From NCBI GenBank assembly GCA_963772645.1, contig CAVYYD010000005.1:124001-188000 (forward strand): a DNA stretch of 64,000 nucleotides. The letters are read 5' to 3'. Numbering within the stretch: the first letter of the stretch is position 1; every line of letters starts with the position of its first letter. This DNA comes from DASSQJ01 sp963772645 (GTDB lineage Bacteria; Actinomycetota; Actinomycetes; Actinomycetales; Dermatophilaceae). Under the pieces are notes generated by a model. The model did not search any database. It saw only the letters and a list, made by a program, of their open reading frames with translations, and had not been told where the DNA came from. This document shows positions 25,931 to 34,877 of this stretch, one piece after another. The position numbers and the translations under genes are program-made.

Positions 25931-26914
25931 ATGGTTGTGCTGCTCGTCCTGGTCACCGCAGGGGTGACCGCACTGTCCTGCGCGCCCCTGCTCGCCGTCC
26001 TGCGCCGCACGGGCCGTTACGACGTGCCCAACGCTCGCTCATCGCACTCGGCCCCCACCCCGAGGGGGGGTGGTCTGGCCGTCGCAGCGGGAGCGGTGGT
26101 GGCGACAGCCGCCGCCACCACGTGGTCCGCGGCCTCGTGGGGCGCCGAGGGCTGGGTGGCCCTCGGCGCCGTGCTGGTGCTCGCCGCTGTCGGGTTCTCC
26201 GACGACCTGTGGGGGCTCCGCCCGATGCCGCGGCTGCTGGCTCAGGTGGCGATCGGGGCCGGCGCAGGGGCCTTTGTCGGAGGTGGGCTCACCGGCGCCG
26301 TGGTGGGCGCCGTCGTGGTGCCCGCGGCCGTCAACATGGTCAACTTCATGGACGGCATCAACGGCCTCTCTGGTGGCCACGCAGCGGTCTGGGGCGTCGG
26401 CGCCCTGCTCGCCGCCCGCGCCGGGGGTGGAGACGCTCTCGCCCTCCTCGGTGCCATCTCGCTCGGCGGCGGGCTCGGTTTCCTCCCGTGGAACACCCCG
26501 CGCGCACGCCTCTTCCTGGGGGACGTCGGTAGCTACCTCTTCGGAGCGCTTGCCGGCATCGGGCTGGTGGCCTGCCTGCCTGCCGTGGACGGGTCCCCCG
26601 GTGAGGGCTTCAAGGTCGTGGCGCTGGTGTGCGCTCCATATGTTCTCTTCGCGCTCGACACCTCAGCGGCGATCGTGCGGCGCCTGATCGCCGGCGAGCC
26701 CGTGCTCAGGGCCCACCGCAGCCACGTCTACCAGCGCCTGGTCAACGAGGGAGAGCTCCCGCACTGGGTGGTGTCGGCAGCCATGGTGGGCACCTCGCTG
26801 GTCGTCACCGCGGCCGCGGACCTGGCCCCGCCGGTCGGCGTCGCCACGGCCCTGCTCGCCGGATCGGCCTACCTGGCCACGCCCCGGATCCGACACGTGG
26901 CGGTGGCCGCATGA
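25931..26914 (+). CDS. Polyprenyl-phosphate sugar-1-phosphate transferase (WecA/WbpL family)
   Basis: It transfers the first sugar-1-phosphate of the repeat unit to undecaprenyl phosphate at the inner membrane face. The 327-residue multi-pass protein shows RSSHSAPTPRGGGLAV, VGFSDDLWGLRP (Asp pair), VNFMDGINGLSGG (catalytic DGIN motif), ARLFLGDVGSYLFG and HRSHVYQRLV, the last typical of the WbpL branch. Next to a WbpM-type dehydratase and an SDR reductase, it fits a QuiNAc- or FucNAc-1-phosphate transferase as in WbpM-WbpV-WbpL systems; the exact sugar is inferred. Its TGA overlaps the next ATG. Confidence 0.9.
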   Translation: MVVLLVLVTAGVTALSCAPLLAVLRRTGRYDVPNARSSHSAPTPRGGGLAVAAGAVVATAAATTWSAASWGAEGWVALGAVLVLAAVGFSDDLWGLRPMPRLLAQVAIGAGAGAFVGGGLTGAVVGAVVVPAAVNMVNFMDGINGLSGGHAAVWGVGALLAARAGGGDALALLGAISLGGGLGFLPWNTPRARLFLGDVGSYLFGALAGIGLVACLPAVDGSPGEGFKVVALVCAPYVLFALDTSAAIVRRLIAGEPVLRAHRSHVYQRLVNEGELPHWVVSAAMVGTSLVVTAAADLAPPVGVATALLAGSAYLATPRIRHVAVAA

Positions 26915-28173
26915 CGCTGCGTGTCCTGATGGTGAGCCAGTGGTACGACCCGGAGTCGGGGTCGGCCGCGCAGGCAGGGGTGATCGCGCGGGCCCTGAGC
27001 AGGCGTGGCGCTCACGTCGAGGTACTCACGGGGTTCCCCAACTACCCCACCGGAGAGGTCGCGCCGGGCTACCGGGTGCGCCCCTACCTGCGCGAGGATC
27101 TCCAAGGCATCACGGTGCACCGTGCCCCCTTGTGGCCGAGTCACGACTCGGCAGCGGTCTCGCGCGCCGTCAACTACCTCAGCTGGGCCACCGGGGCCGC
27201 TGTCGTGGGGTCTCTGAAGGCCCCCGCCGCCGATGCCGTTCTGGTCCATTCCACTCCCGCCACGGCAGCCCTGCCGGCCCTGGCCCTGCGAGCCGCACGA
27301 CGGATGCCGTTCGTGGTGCACGTGCAGGACCTCTGGCCGCAGACCGTCATCGCGTCCGACTTCCTCAGCGACCACCGCCGGCCGCGCGTGGAGAGACCGC
27401 TGCATGCAATGTGCGACGCCATCTACCGTCGAGCGTCCTCCATCGCGGTGACCTCACCCGGCATGGCCGCGCTGATCGCGGCCCGAGGAGTGCCGGAGTC
27501 GAAGATCCGGCTCGCGGCGAACTGGGCGGACGAGGCGGTCTTCCGGCCGGTCGCCCGTGACGAGGGGCTGGCTCGTCGCCTGGGCCTCTCCCGTCCTTTC
27601 ACGTTCATGTACGCCGGCAACTTGGGCCCCTACCAGGGACTGGACACCCTCCTCGACGCGGCGGAGCGTCTTCGCCATCGCAACGACATCGGGATCGCCC
27701 TCGTCGGAGGTGGAGTCCGGGAGCCCTGGTTGCGCGACCAGGTGGCACTGCGTCGTCTCGAGAGCGTCTCCTTCGTCCCGCCCGTACCCTTCTCCGAGAT
27801 GACGGACATCCTGGCGCTTGGGGACGCGCACCTGGTCAGCCTCCAGGACCTGCCGCTGTTCCGAACGACCTTGCCGAGCAAGCTGCAGGCGACGCTGGCT
27901 GCCGGCCGGCCAGTGGTCGGGGCGGTGACGGGTGACGCGGCCGCCGTCATCGGCGAGTCCGGTGCCGGGGTGGTGGTGCCGCCCGGTGACGCCGGTGCCC
28001 TGGCGGACGCGATCGGCAACCTGGCCGATTCCGGGCCGAAGCGCCTACGCGCTCTGGGTGAGGCGGCCCGACGCCACTACCTGCAGACCTTCAGTGAGGA
28101 GGCGACGTCCCAGGTCCTCCTCGACCTCCTGCACGACGCCGCGGACCGCGGCCGGGTGAGGGCGGAACGTTGA
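26911..28173 (+). CDS. GT4 glycosyltransferase, WbuB-like
   Basis: The 420-residue GT-B enzyme has an N-terminal acceptor domain (VSQWYDPESGSAAQAGVIARAL, LTGFPNYPTGEV, PFVVHVQDLWPQTV) and a C-terminal nucleotide-sugar domain (FTFMYAGNLGPYQGLDTLLDAA, PLFRTTLPSKLQATLAAGRPVVG). The PNYPTG and VQDLWP blocks are characteristic of the WbuB group, linked to L-FucNAc transfer in loci that also carry the CapE/F/G (FnlA/B/C) genes. All three of those are three genes downstream, which supports L-FucNAc as the donor sugar. It has an ATGA overlap with the gene before and a TTGA overlap with the gene after. Confidence 0.88.
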   Translation: MTLRVLMVSQWYDPESGSAAQAGVIARALSRRGAHVEVLTGFPNYPTGEVAPGYRVRPYLREDLQGITVHRAPLWPSHDSAAVSRAVNYLSWATGAAVVGSLKAPAADAVLVHSTPATAALPALALRAARRMPFVVHVQDLWPQTVIASDFLSDHRRPRVERPLHAMCDAIYRRASSIAVTSPGMAALIAARGVPESKIRLAANWADEAVFRPVARDEGLARRLGLSRPFTFMYAGNLGPYQGLDTLLDAAERLRHRNDIGIALVGGGVREPWLRDQVALRRLESVSFVPPVPFSEMTDILALGDAHLVSLQDLPLFRTTLPSKLQATLAAGRPVVGAVTGDAAAVIGESGAGVVVPPGDAGALADAIGNLADSGPKRLRALGEAARRHYLQTFSEEATSQVLLDLLHDAADRGRVRAER

Positions 28174-29108
28174 CCCGCATCGCCGTGCTGGGAGCGTCGG
28201 GCTTCGTCGGATCGGCGGTGGTGGAGGCCGCCCGCCACGCTGGGCACACCGTGCTGCCCCTGCGAGCACCACGCCTCGAGCCAGGGACGACGAACCACGA
28301 ACGCACGGTCGACGAGGTTGCCGCACAGGTGCCTGGTGTCGACGTGGTCATCAACTGCGCGGGCAACCCCGACGCATCGTCGACCCGCTTCGAGGACCTG
28401 CACCTGGTCAACGCTGTGCTCCCCGGGGTCATCGGCTCCGCTGCCAGGAGATCGGGGGTCCCTCGCTACATCCACGTGAGCAGCGCGGTCGTCCAGGGCC
28501 GGCGCCCCGTGCTCGACAGCACCGAGGCCACCGACGCCTTCTCGCCCTACGCCCGGAGCAAGGTGGAAGGGGAGGTCGCTGCGCGCGCCGAGGGACCCGA
28601 GGCAACCACCGTCTACCGACCTCCCAGCGTCCACGCACCCACCCGCCGGGTGACCCGGCAGCTGACCGCCATCGCGCGCTCGCCGTTGGCCACCGTTGTG
28701 GCCCCCGGGGACCGCCCGACTCCGCAGACGCACATCCGCGATGTCGCGGATGCCCTGGTCTTCCTCGCCACGAGACCGCAGCCTCCCCCACCCGTCGTCC
28801 ATCACCCGTGGCAGGGGCACACCACGGCCGGCCTGCTCACGGCGCTCGGTGACGGCCGCCGGCCCCACCAAGTGCCGGCGCGCCTTGCCCACGGGCTGCT
28901 CACCGCCGGCATGCTCGCCGCCCGAGTCGTACCGACGATTGGCCCTTACCTGCGTCGGGTTGAGATGATCTGGCTCGGTCAGGAACAGGCGCGCAGCTGG
29001 CTGGAGACGGTCGGCTGGCAACCCACGACGACTGACGCGGACTGGGCACGATTGGGTCAGCTCGCGCGCGCAACCGGGTCCACGCATCCCACGAGAGACG
29101 AGAGATGA
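28170..29108 (+). CDS. NAD-dependent epimerase/dehydratase, probable 4-keto-sugar reductase
   Basis: This 312-residue extended SDR starts with the Rossmann motif IAVLGASGFVGSAV and has VINCAGNPDASS, then HVSSAVVQG and a YxxxK pair (YARSKVEGE). Located between the initiating transferase and the L-FucNAc genes, it is best explained as the C4 reductase completing UDP-QuiNAc or UDP-FucNAc from the product of the WbpM-type dehydratase. Epimerase activity cannot be excluded. The TTG start at 28170 overlaps the TGA of the glycosyltransferase gene. The C-terminal half is weakly conserved in character, as is usual for WbpV-like enzymes. Confidence 0.75.
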   Translation: MTRIAVLGASGFVGSAVVEAARHAGHTVLPLRAPRLEPGTTNHERTVDEVAAQVPGVDVVINCAGNPDASSTRFEDLHLVNAVLPGVIGSAARRSGVPRYIHVSSAVVQGRRPVLDSTEATDAFSPYARSKVEGEVAARAEGPEATTVYRPPSVHAPTRRVTRQLTAIARSPLATVVAPGDRPTPQTHIRDVADALVFLATRPQPPPPVVHHPWQGHTTAGLLTALGDGRRPHQVPARLAHGLLTAGMLAARVVPTIGPYLRRVEMIWLGQEQARSWLETVGWQPTTTDADWARLGQLARATGSTHPTRDER

Positions 29109-30160
29109 CGAACTCCAACCCAGCTGGGAGCCCCGTCGCCGGGGCCACCGTCACCATCACCGGCGGGACAGGCTCGTTCGGGTCGATCATGGTCGACCAC
29201 CTGCTGGCCCGGGACGTGGCGCGCGTCAACATCCTCAGCCGCGACGAGGCCAAGCAGGACGACATGCGCCACCGCCTCGGCGACTCGCGGGTCAAGTTCT
29301 TCGTCGGTGACGTGAGGGACTACGACAGCGTCGCCAACGCCGTCACCGGAGCCGACTTCGTCTTCCATGCAGCCGCACTCAAGCAGGTGCCCTCGTGCGA
29401 GTTCTTCCCCGACCAGGCGGTCAAGACGAACGTCATGGGCAGCAAGAACGTCATAGACGCGTCGCACCGCAACGGAGTCCGTTCTGTCGTGTGCCTCAGC
29501 ACCGACAAGGCGGTGTACCCCGTCAACGCGATGGGCATGTCGAAGGCCCTCATGGAGAAGACGGCACAGGCCTTCTCCCGCAACCACCCGGAGTCGGCGA
29601 CGACCGTCTCGGTGACGCGGTACGGCAACGTGATGTACTCGCGGGGCTCGGTGATCCCGCTCTTCGTGCGCCAGCTGGCCGAGGGGCGCCCGCTCACCGT
29701 CACCGAGCCCACCATGACCCGCTTCCTCATGACCCTGCAGGAGTCGGTCGACCTCGTCGAGCACGCGTTCCTTCACGCCGAGGCCGGCGATCTCTTCGTC
29801 AGGAAGGCTCCGGCGAGCACGGTCGAGACCCTGGCCAAGGCCGTGGGTCGCGTCCTCGGCTACGGCGATGATCCTGAGGTACGGAGAATCGGCATGCGCC
29901 ATGGCGAGAAGATGTACGAGACCCTCCTGACCCGCGAGGAGGTCATCCAGTCATCCGACCAGGGCGAGTACTTCCGCGTACCGCTCGACGCGCGGGCTCT
30001 CGACTACGGGGTCTACGTCGAGCGCGGTGAGTCCGGCGGGGACCACGTCGCCGACTACGACTCGACGACGACTCCGCAGCTCGGCATCGACGAGACCGCC
30101 GAGATGCTGCTGACGCTTCCCGAGGTGCAGGCCCTGGCTGCCGCGGGGTCGCGCTCGTGA
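29105..30160 (+). CDS. capE: UDP-GlcNAc 4,6-dehydratase/5-epimerase (CapE/FnlA)
   Basis: This is the first enzyme of UDP-L-FucNAc synthesis: it dehydrates UDP-GlcNAc and inverts C5. The 351-residue soluble SDR has TITGGTGSFGSIMVDHLL, NILSRDEAKQDDMRHRL, HAAALKQVPSCEFFPDQAVKTN, CLSTDKAVYPVNAMGMSKALMEK (Met in place of the SDR Tyr, Lys kept), RYGNVMYSRGSVIPLF and GMRHGEKMYETLL. A family-specific C-terminal tail carries YDSTTTPQLG. The ATG overlaps the previous TGA (ATGA), and the next gene begins four bases before its end. It is one of two 4,6-dehydratases in this locus, with the opposite C5 outcome. Confidence 0.93.
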   Translation: MTNSNPAGSPVAGATVTITGGTGSFGSIMVDHLLARDVARVNILSRDEAKQDDMRHRLGDSRVKFFVGDVRDYDSVANAVTGADFVFHAAALKQVPSCEFFPDQAVKTNVMGSKNVIDASHRNGVRSVVCLSTDKAVYPVNAMGMSKALMEKTAQAFSRNHPESATTVSVTRYGNVMYSRGSVIPLFVRQLAEGRPLTVTEPTMTRFLMTLQESVDLVEHAFLHAEAGDLFVRKAPASTVETLAKAVGRVLGYGDDPEVRRIGMRHGEKMYETLLTREEVIQSSDQGEYFRVPLDARALDYGVYVERGESGGDHVADYDSTTTPQLGIDETAEMLLTLPEVQALAAAGSRS

Positions 30161-31260
30161 GGGTCGTCCTCACCGGTGCCAGAGGATTTCTGGGCTGGCA
30201 CACCCGGCTGCGGCTGCACGCCCAGGGTGAGCACGAGGTCGTTGCGGTCTCCCGTGACAAATGGCCAGGCCTGCCCGCGCTCGTGGCCGACGCCGACGCG
30301 GTGATGCACCTGGCCGGAGTCAACCGGGGGAGCGACGCCGAGGTGGACGACGGGAACGTCCGGCTCGCCGAAGGAGTCGCGGCCGCCGTGCGGGAAAGCG
30401 GCCGCTCGATCCGGGTCATCTACGCCAACTCGATCCAGGACGGCAACGGCACCCCGTATGGGACGGGCAAGCATCGAGCCGGTGAGGTGCTGCGCGCCCT
30501 CACGTCCCAGATGGGGTGTCAGGTTGTCGACATCCGACTCCCCAACCTCTTCGGTGAGCACGGACGCCCCCGCTACAACAGCTTCGTCGCCACCTTCGTC
30601 CACGCCGTCGCCGCCGGCGAGGATCCTGAGGTGACCGACCGTCAGGTCCACTTGCTCCACGCGCAGGACGCGGCACAGACCCTCGTCGACGGCTTGGCGA
30701 CGGACGCACCCAGGATCGATCCCGCCGGCACTCCGGTGGGGGTGGCGGAGGTGCTCGCCCTCCTCCGCGAGTTCCAGGCAAGCTACTCCGCTGGTGAGTT
30801 CCCGGACCTCTCGTCGCGGTTGCGCGTGCAGTTGTTCAACTGCTACCGCGCCGCGCTGTTCCCCTCCCGCTACCCCATCGCCCTGGTGCCGCACTCGGAC
30901 GCTCGGGGCACCTTCGTCGAGACCGTCCGGTGCCGTGGCGGCGCGGGACAGTCGAGCATCTCCACTACGGTTCCGGGTGTGACTCGTGGGGAGCACTACC
31001 ACCTCGAGAAGATCGAGCGGTTCGCCGTCGTCTCCGGCCGGGCCACCATCGCGCTGCGTCGGATGTTCACGGACGACGTCGTCGAGTTCGAGGTCGACGG
31101 GGCCGAACCCAGCGCGGTGGACATGCCGATCGGATGGGTCCACAACATCACGAACACCGGCGACGAGACCTTGGTGACCCAATTCTGGTCCCACGACCTC
31201 TTCAGGCCGGAAGCACCGGACACCTACCCTCACCCGGTCCAGCAGGAGATCCACGCCTGA
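30157..31260 (+). CDS. capF: UDP-2-acetamido-sugar reductase/epimerase (CapF/FnlB)
   Basis: This is the second enzyme to UDP-L-FucNAc: a bifunctional protein with an N-terminal SDR reductase domain (VVLTGARGFLGWHTRLRLH, residues ~1-245) and a C-terminal cupin domain (~255-367). The SDR part has HLAGVNRGSD, ANSIQDGNGTPYGTGKHRAGE with a YxxxK, and RLPNLFGEHGRPRYNSFVATF. The cupin part has SDARGTFVETVRC, TTVPGVTRGEHYHLEKIERF with the metal-binding His pair, and PIGWVHNITNTGDE. The start is GTG at 30157, overlapping the capE TGA. Domain order and length (367) match CapF. Confidence 0.93.
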   Translation: MRVVLTGARGFLGWHTRLRLHAQGEHEVVAVSRDKWPGLPALVADADAVMHLAGVNRGSDAEVDDGNVRLAEGVAAAVRESGRSIRVIYANSIQDGNGTPYGTGKHRAGEVLRALTSQMGCQVVDIRLPNLFGEHGRPRYNSFVATFVHAVAAGEDPEVTDRQVHLLHAQDAAQTLVDGLATDAPRIDPAGTPVGVAEVLALLREFQASYSAGEFPDLSSRLRVQLFNCYRAALFPSRYPIALVPHSDARGTFVETVRCRGGAGQSSISTTVPGVTRGEHYHLEKIERFAVVSGRATIALRRMFTDDVVEFEVDGAEPSAVDMPIGWVHNITNTGDETLVTQFWSHDLFRPEAPDTYPHPVQQEIHA

Positions 31261-32393
31261 TGCTCAAGGTCATGACCATCGTCGGAACGCGGCCCGAGCT
31301 CATCCGACTCTCGCGCGTCATCGCCCGTCTGGACGCCACGGTCGACCACGTCCTCGTCCACACCGGCCAGAACTACGACTACTCGCTGAACGAGGTGTTC
31401 TTCCGGGACCTGGGCATCCGCCAGCCGGACCACATGCTCGGCGTTGACACGTCGTCGCTCGGCACAGTTCTGGGCGGCACCCTCATCGCCGCGGAGCGGG
31501 TGATGCTCGAGGAGCGCCCCGATGCCGTCCTTGTGCTCGGCGACACGAACTCCTGTATCGCTGCCGTGATGGCAAAACGACTGCTAATCCCCGTTTACCA
31601 CATGGAGGCCGGCAACCGCTGCTTCGACGAGAACGTGCCGGAGGAGACCAACCGCCGCCTCGTCGACCACGTCGCCGACTTCAACCTCGTCTACACCGAG
31701 CACGCCCGCCGAAACCTCCTCGCGGAGGGGTTGCACCCACGACGGATCGTCAAGACCGGGTCACCGATGCGCGAGGTGCTTGACGCCTATCGGGTGGACA
31801 TCCTCGGGTCTGACGTCCTCGAGCGCCTCGGCCTCGTCGACCGCGGGTACTTTCTCGTCAGCGCTCACCGCGAGGAGAACGTCGACGCACCGGCCCGGCT
31901 CAGCTCCCTGCTGTCCTGTCTCGTCGCGGTCCGTGACGCGCATGGACTTCCCGTCTTCGTCTCCACCCACCCGCGGACGCGGAAGCGCCTGGAGGCGCTT
32001 CCGGAGTGGCAGGCGCCCGAGGGCATCAATTTCAGCGAACCGCTCGGGTTCCACGATTACAACCGTTTGCAGCTCTCCGCCGCCTGCACGCTGTCCGACT
32101 CGGGCACCATCGCCGAGGAGTCGACCCTGCTCGGGTTCCCGGCTGTCACGCTGCGCGACTCGATCGAGCGTCCCGAGGCCCTGGACACAGGCGGCATCCT
32201 CATGACCGGCCTGAACTCCAACGACGTCGTTGCCGCCGTGGCGGTGGCGATCGCGGAACAGCGAACACGAGGGGATATCGGACATCTCACGCCGGATGAC
32301 TACCTCGTCACCAACGCGAGCGAACGAGCGGTCAACTTCATCCTGTCGACAGCGCCGCGGCACTACGAGTGGGCGGGTATCCGAAAGCCGTGA
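31260..32393 (+). CDS. capG: UDP-N-acetyl sugar 2-epimerase (CapG/FnlC)
   Basis: This is the third enzyme: it epimerises C2 to give UDP-L-FucNAc. The 377-residue WecB-type fold shows MTIVGTRPELIRLSRVIARL, VHTGQNYDYSLNEVFF, VLVLGDTNSCIAAV, YHMEAGNRCFDENVPEETNRR, VSAHREENVD, and SDSGTIAEESTLLGFPAVTLRDSIERPEAL. The AGNRCFDENVPEE block and the LRDSIERPEAL ending are typical of CapG compared with WecB. Its ATG overlaps the capF TGA by one base, and its own TGA overlaps the GTG of the next gene, so capE-F-G are translationally coupled. Confidence 0.93.
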   Translation: MLKVMTIVGTRPELIRLSRVIARLDATVDHVLVHTGQNYDYSLNEVFFRDLGIRQPDHMLGVDTSSLGTVLGGTLIAAERVMLEERPDAVLVLGDTNSCIAAVMAKRLLIPVYHMEAGNRCFDENVPEETNRRLVDHVADFNLVYTEHARRNLLAEGLHPRRIVKTGSPMREVLDAYRVDILGSDVLERLGLVDRGYFLVSAHREENVDAPARLSSLLSCLVAVRDAHGLPVFVSTHPRTRKRLEALPEWQAPEGINFSEPLGFHDYNRLQLSAACTLSDSGTIAEESTLLGFPAVTLRDSIERPEALDTGGILMTGLNSNDVVAAVAVAIAEQRTRGDIGHLTPDDYLVTNASERAVNFILSTAPRHYEWAGIRKP

Positions 32394-33337
32394 CCCCGGC
32401 TCCAAGTTTCCACGTCGACGCCTCCGGCCGCTGGTCGGGTGGCGGCACCGGAGTGTTGGACAATCTACGGTACGCAGCGGAACGCACCGATGTCCTCAGC
32501 CGCGATCCGACAACGGGTACCACCCCGTTGATTCCGCGGAACGTTCCCACCGCCATGTCGCGCCTACGCCACCCCTTCGTGTGGATGCCGCAGAACGCCC
32601 TGCCATGGGGCCCATCTGCACCGGACGAACGCCGTCTTCAGCGCAAGCTTCTCCTCGCTTCGACCGTCGTCGCCTCGCGCGCCCGGGCGATGGTCCGAAT
32701 CTCGGGCGCCCTTCCTCCCCTGAACCGAGGAAGGGCCACGAGCGAGGTGCTGCACAACGTGCTGGACGAGGGCTTCGAGTCCGACCTCCCCGATGCCGTC
32801 GAGCCGTCGGACCACTTCCTCGCCGTCGGGTCCGCGCACGGTTACCGCCGACTCCCCGCGCTCGTACGAGGTTTCGAGAGCTACCGGCGCCAGGGCGGCT
32901 GTGCGGAGCTGTTGGTCGTGAGCAGCCCGGGAACCCCGTCGGTCGACTCAGAGCTCGACGCGTTGGCCGCGACAGTACCCGGTGTGCGCCACCGCTCCGG
33001 GGGTACCAGCCGCGCGGAGGTGCTGGCGTTGATGTCGGGTTCGTGCGGCGTGATCCTTCCCTCAGCCGTCGAGGCGTCCCCGATAACCCTGCTGGAGGCT
33101 CTCGCCCTCGGGCGCCCAGTCGCCTGCAGCAGAATCCCCGCCCACGACGAAATGCTCGCCGGGGCTGAAGCAGCACGGTTCTCGCCCGACGAACCCGGCT
33201 CGGTGGCGTCGGCGCTCCACGATCTGGACGAGCGGCGCGGAATCCAACCGAGCCCCCTACAGGACCCTGTCTTCCGCCGCGCCCAACGCGACGAATGGAC
33301 GAACCGCCTGACGGAGTTCCTCGATGGCATCGCCTAA
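32390..33337 (+). CDS. GT4 glycosyltransferase (second in locus)
   Basis: This 315-residue protein is short for GT4. The N-terminal domain has PLIPRNVPTAMSRLRHPFVWMPQNALPWG; the C-terminal part has DHFLAVGSAHGYRRLPALVRGF and the E-x7-E sugar-nucleotide motif in SAVEASPITLLEALALGRPVACS. The donor sugar is not predictable. With the WbuB-like enzyme it is the second transferase after the initiating enzyme, suggesting a three-sugar repeat. The start is GTG at 32390, overlapping the capG stop (GTGA). It overlaps the polymerase gene by 14 bases. Base composition is less GC-rich than at the window's ends. Confidence 0.8.
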   Translation: MTPAPSFHVDASGRWSGGGTGVLDNLRYAAERTDVLSRDPTTGTTPLIPRNVPTAMSRLRHPFVWMPQNALPWGPSAPDERRLQRKLLLASTVVASRARAMVRISGALPPLNRGRATSEVLHNVLDEGFESDLPDAVEPSDHFLAVGSAHGYRRLPALVRGFESYRRQGGCAELLVVSSPGTPSVDSELDALAATVPGVRHRSGGTSRAEVLALMSGSCGVILPSAVEASPITLLEALALGRPVACSRIPAHDEMLAGAEAARFSPDEPGSVASALHDLDERRGIQPSPLQDPVFRRAQRDEWTNRLTEFLDGIA

Positions 33338-34877
33338 TCACACCTTGCGGAGTGTGCATGGAAGCGCAGCCGAATGCACCGAGTCGACCCGCGTCCGCGC
33401 CTCCGACGGCCTCTTCCTGTTCGCCGTGGCGCTGCTGGTCTTCGTCCTGCCGGCTCTGTTCGCAGGGTCACACACCGGCCGGTTGAGTGACGTTGCACTG
33501 ATCGGCCAGTGGGCTGTAGTCGCCTATGCGGGGGTTCACCTATCGCTACTGCTCCGGCGAGGTGCGCCCCTTTGGTTCGACACAATGTTCTGGGCCTTTG
33601 CATACGGCTGGATCGGCCTCGCCGGTTGGGCACAGATGACAGCCCAACAGAATCCCTATGGGGAGGGTGTCGCTGCCGCGACCTACGAACGGGTCGTCCT
33701 GCTCACCTTCGTGGGCTTCGTCTCCTATGACGTCGGGAAGCTCCTACTGCGCCCTCGCAACTTGCCCGAGGCGGACCCCCGGGGGCGCTTGGTGCACCGA
33801 ACGCGGGCGCTAGGGCTGGCAGCCGTCGCGCTGGTGACTACACCACTTCTGGTTGGGCTGCTGGGCGGTGTTGGGTCCTTCTTGGCCCCCCGCTCGGAAA
33901 GGACAGCAAACTTGGCTGCAAGCGGCCTCATCACGGACGAGTCCAAGGTCACGGGCGGATTGTTGCTCGCTCTGACCAACGCTCTGCCCCTGATCGCCTT
34001 TCTGGGTGTGCTCGCCGTTGTTCAGCACCGCCGTCACCTCCTCCGGGGCCCTCACTGGCTGCTGCTGCTGGCAGCGCTCGGCGCACTAACGCTGTTCGTG
34101 GGAAACCCCATCAGTAATGCGCGCTTCTGGACCGGAACTATCGTGCTCAGCATCTTGTTCAGCCTCAGGTGGCCGAACACTCCTCGCGGCTATCGGGCAT
34201 CGGTCAGCTTGGTCCTCCTTAGCCTGCTCGTCGTCTTTCCTTACGCCGACCGCTATCGCTACGCGGACCACGTAGCCGCCCAGCGACCGCTCGGAGACCT
34301 CTTCGTCAGCAAGCTCGACTACGACACGGCCGTACAGATGGCGAACGTGCTCACATACGTCGACGCCACCGGTGGCACCCACGGCAAACAGGCCCTAGGC
34401 GTCCTCGGCTTCTTCATCCCGCGAGGCATGTGGCCAGGCAAGCCGGGCGCAACCGGATCGATCCTCACCCAGTTCGTCGGGTTCCCGCAGTCGAACGTCT
34501 CTTCCCCCTTGTGGGTGGAGGCGTACATCGATGGGGGCTTCGTCGCTGTGGCGGTGGTCTTCGTCCTGCTCAGCATGGCTGCGACCTACGCTCAGCGCTT
34601 CAGAGGCCGACAGGCGGGCCGGCCGGTGAGCTGGGCCATGCTCCTGACGCCGGTGGTCGCCGCGTATGGCGTGGTTCTGCTCCGTGGTTCGCTGCTGTCG
34701 GGTGTCGGCGCTTTGTGCGTTCTTGTTGGTCTCAGCTGGCTCGTAACCGCCCCTGCAAGGACCGTGGATGTCGGCGAAGACATGAAAGCGGAGCCGCCAT
34801 CGAAGCCAGGGACGGCACTCAGGACGCGATCCGCCACGACAGTCCGACGAGTGGACGGACCAGCACAGCCACGATGA
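33324..34877 (+). CDS. wzy: Wzy-type oligosaccharide repeat-unit polymerase
   Basis: This 517-residue integral membrane protein has about eleven to twelve hydrophobic helices, with a large extracellular loop (PFADRYRYADHVAA-like region through QMANVLTYVDATGG and GFFIPRGMWPGKPGATG) before the last helices. That loop pattern and the FIPRxxWPxKP element are typical of O-antigen polymerases in the Wzy group. It would join repeat units on the outer face of the membrane. The cytosolic tail (~460-517) is polar. Codons ending in A or T are much more frequent than in the housekeeping genes. Its 3' end overlaps the convergent flippase gene by 59 bases. Confidence 0.82.
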   Translation: MASPNHTLRSVHGSAAECTESTRVRASDGLFLFAVALLVFVLPALFAGSHTGRLSDVALIGQWAVVAYAGVHLSLLLRRGAPLWFDTMFWAFAYGWIGLAGWAQMTAQQNPYGEGVAAATYERVVLLTFVGFVSYDVGKLLLRPRNLPEADPRGRLVHRTRALGLAAVALVTTPLLVGLLGGVGSFLAPRSERTANLAASGLITDESKVTGGLLLALTNALPLIAFLGVLAVVQHRRHLLRGPHWLLLLAALGALTLFVGNPISNARFWTGTIVLSILFSLRWPNTPRGYRASVSLVLLSLLVVFPYADRYRYADHVAAQRPLGDLFVSKLDYDTAVQMANVLTYVDATGGTHGKQALGVLGFFIPRGMWPGKPGATGSILTQFVGFPQSNVSSPLWVEAYIDGGFVAVAVVFVLLSMAATYAQRFRGRQAGRPVSWAMLLTPVVAAYGVVLLRGSLLSGVGALCVLVGLSWLVTAPARTVDVGEDMKAEPPSKPGTALRTRSATTVRRVDGPAQPR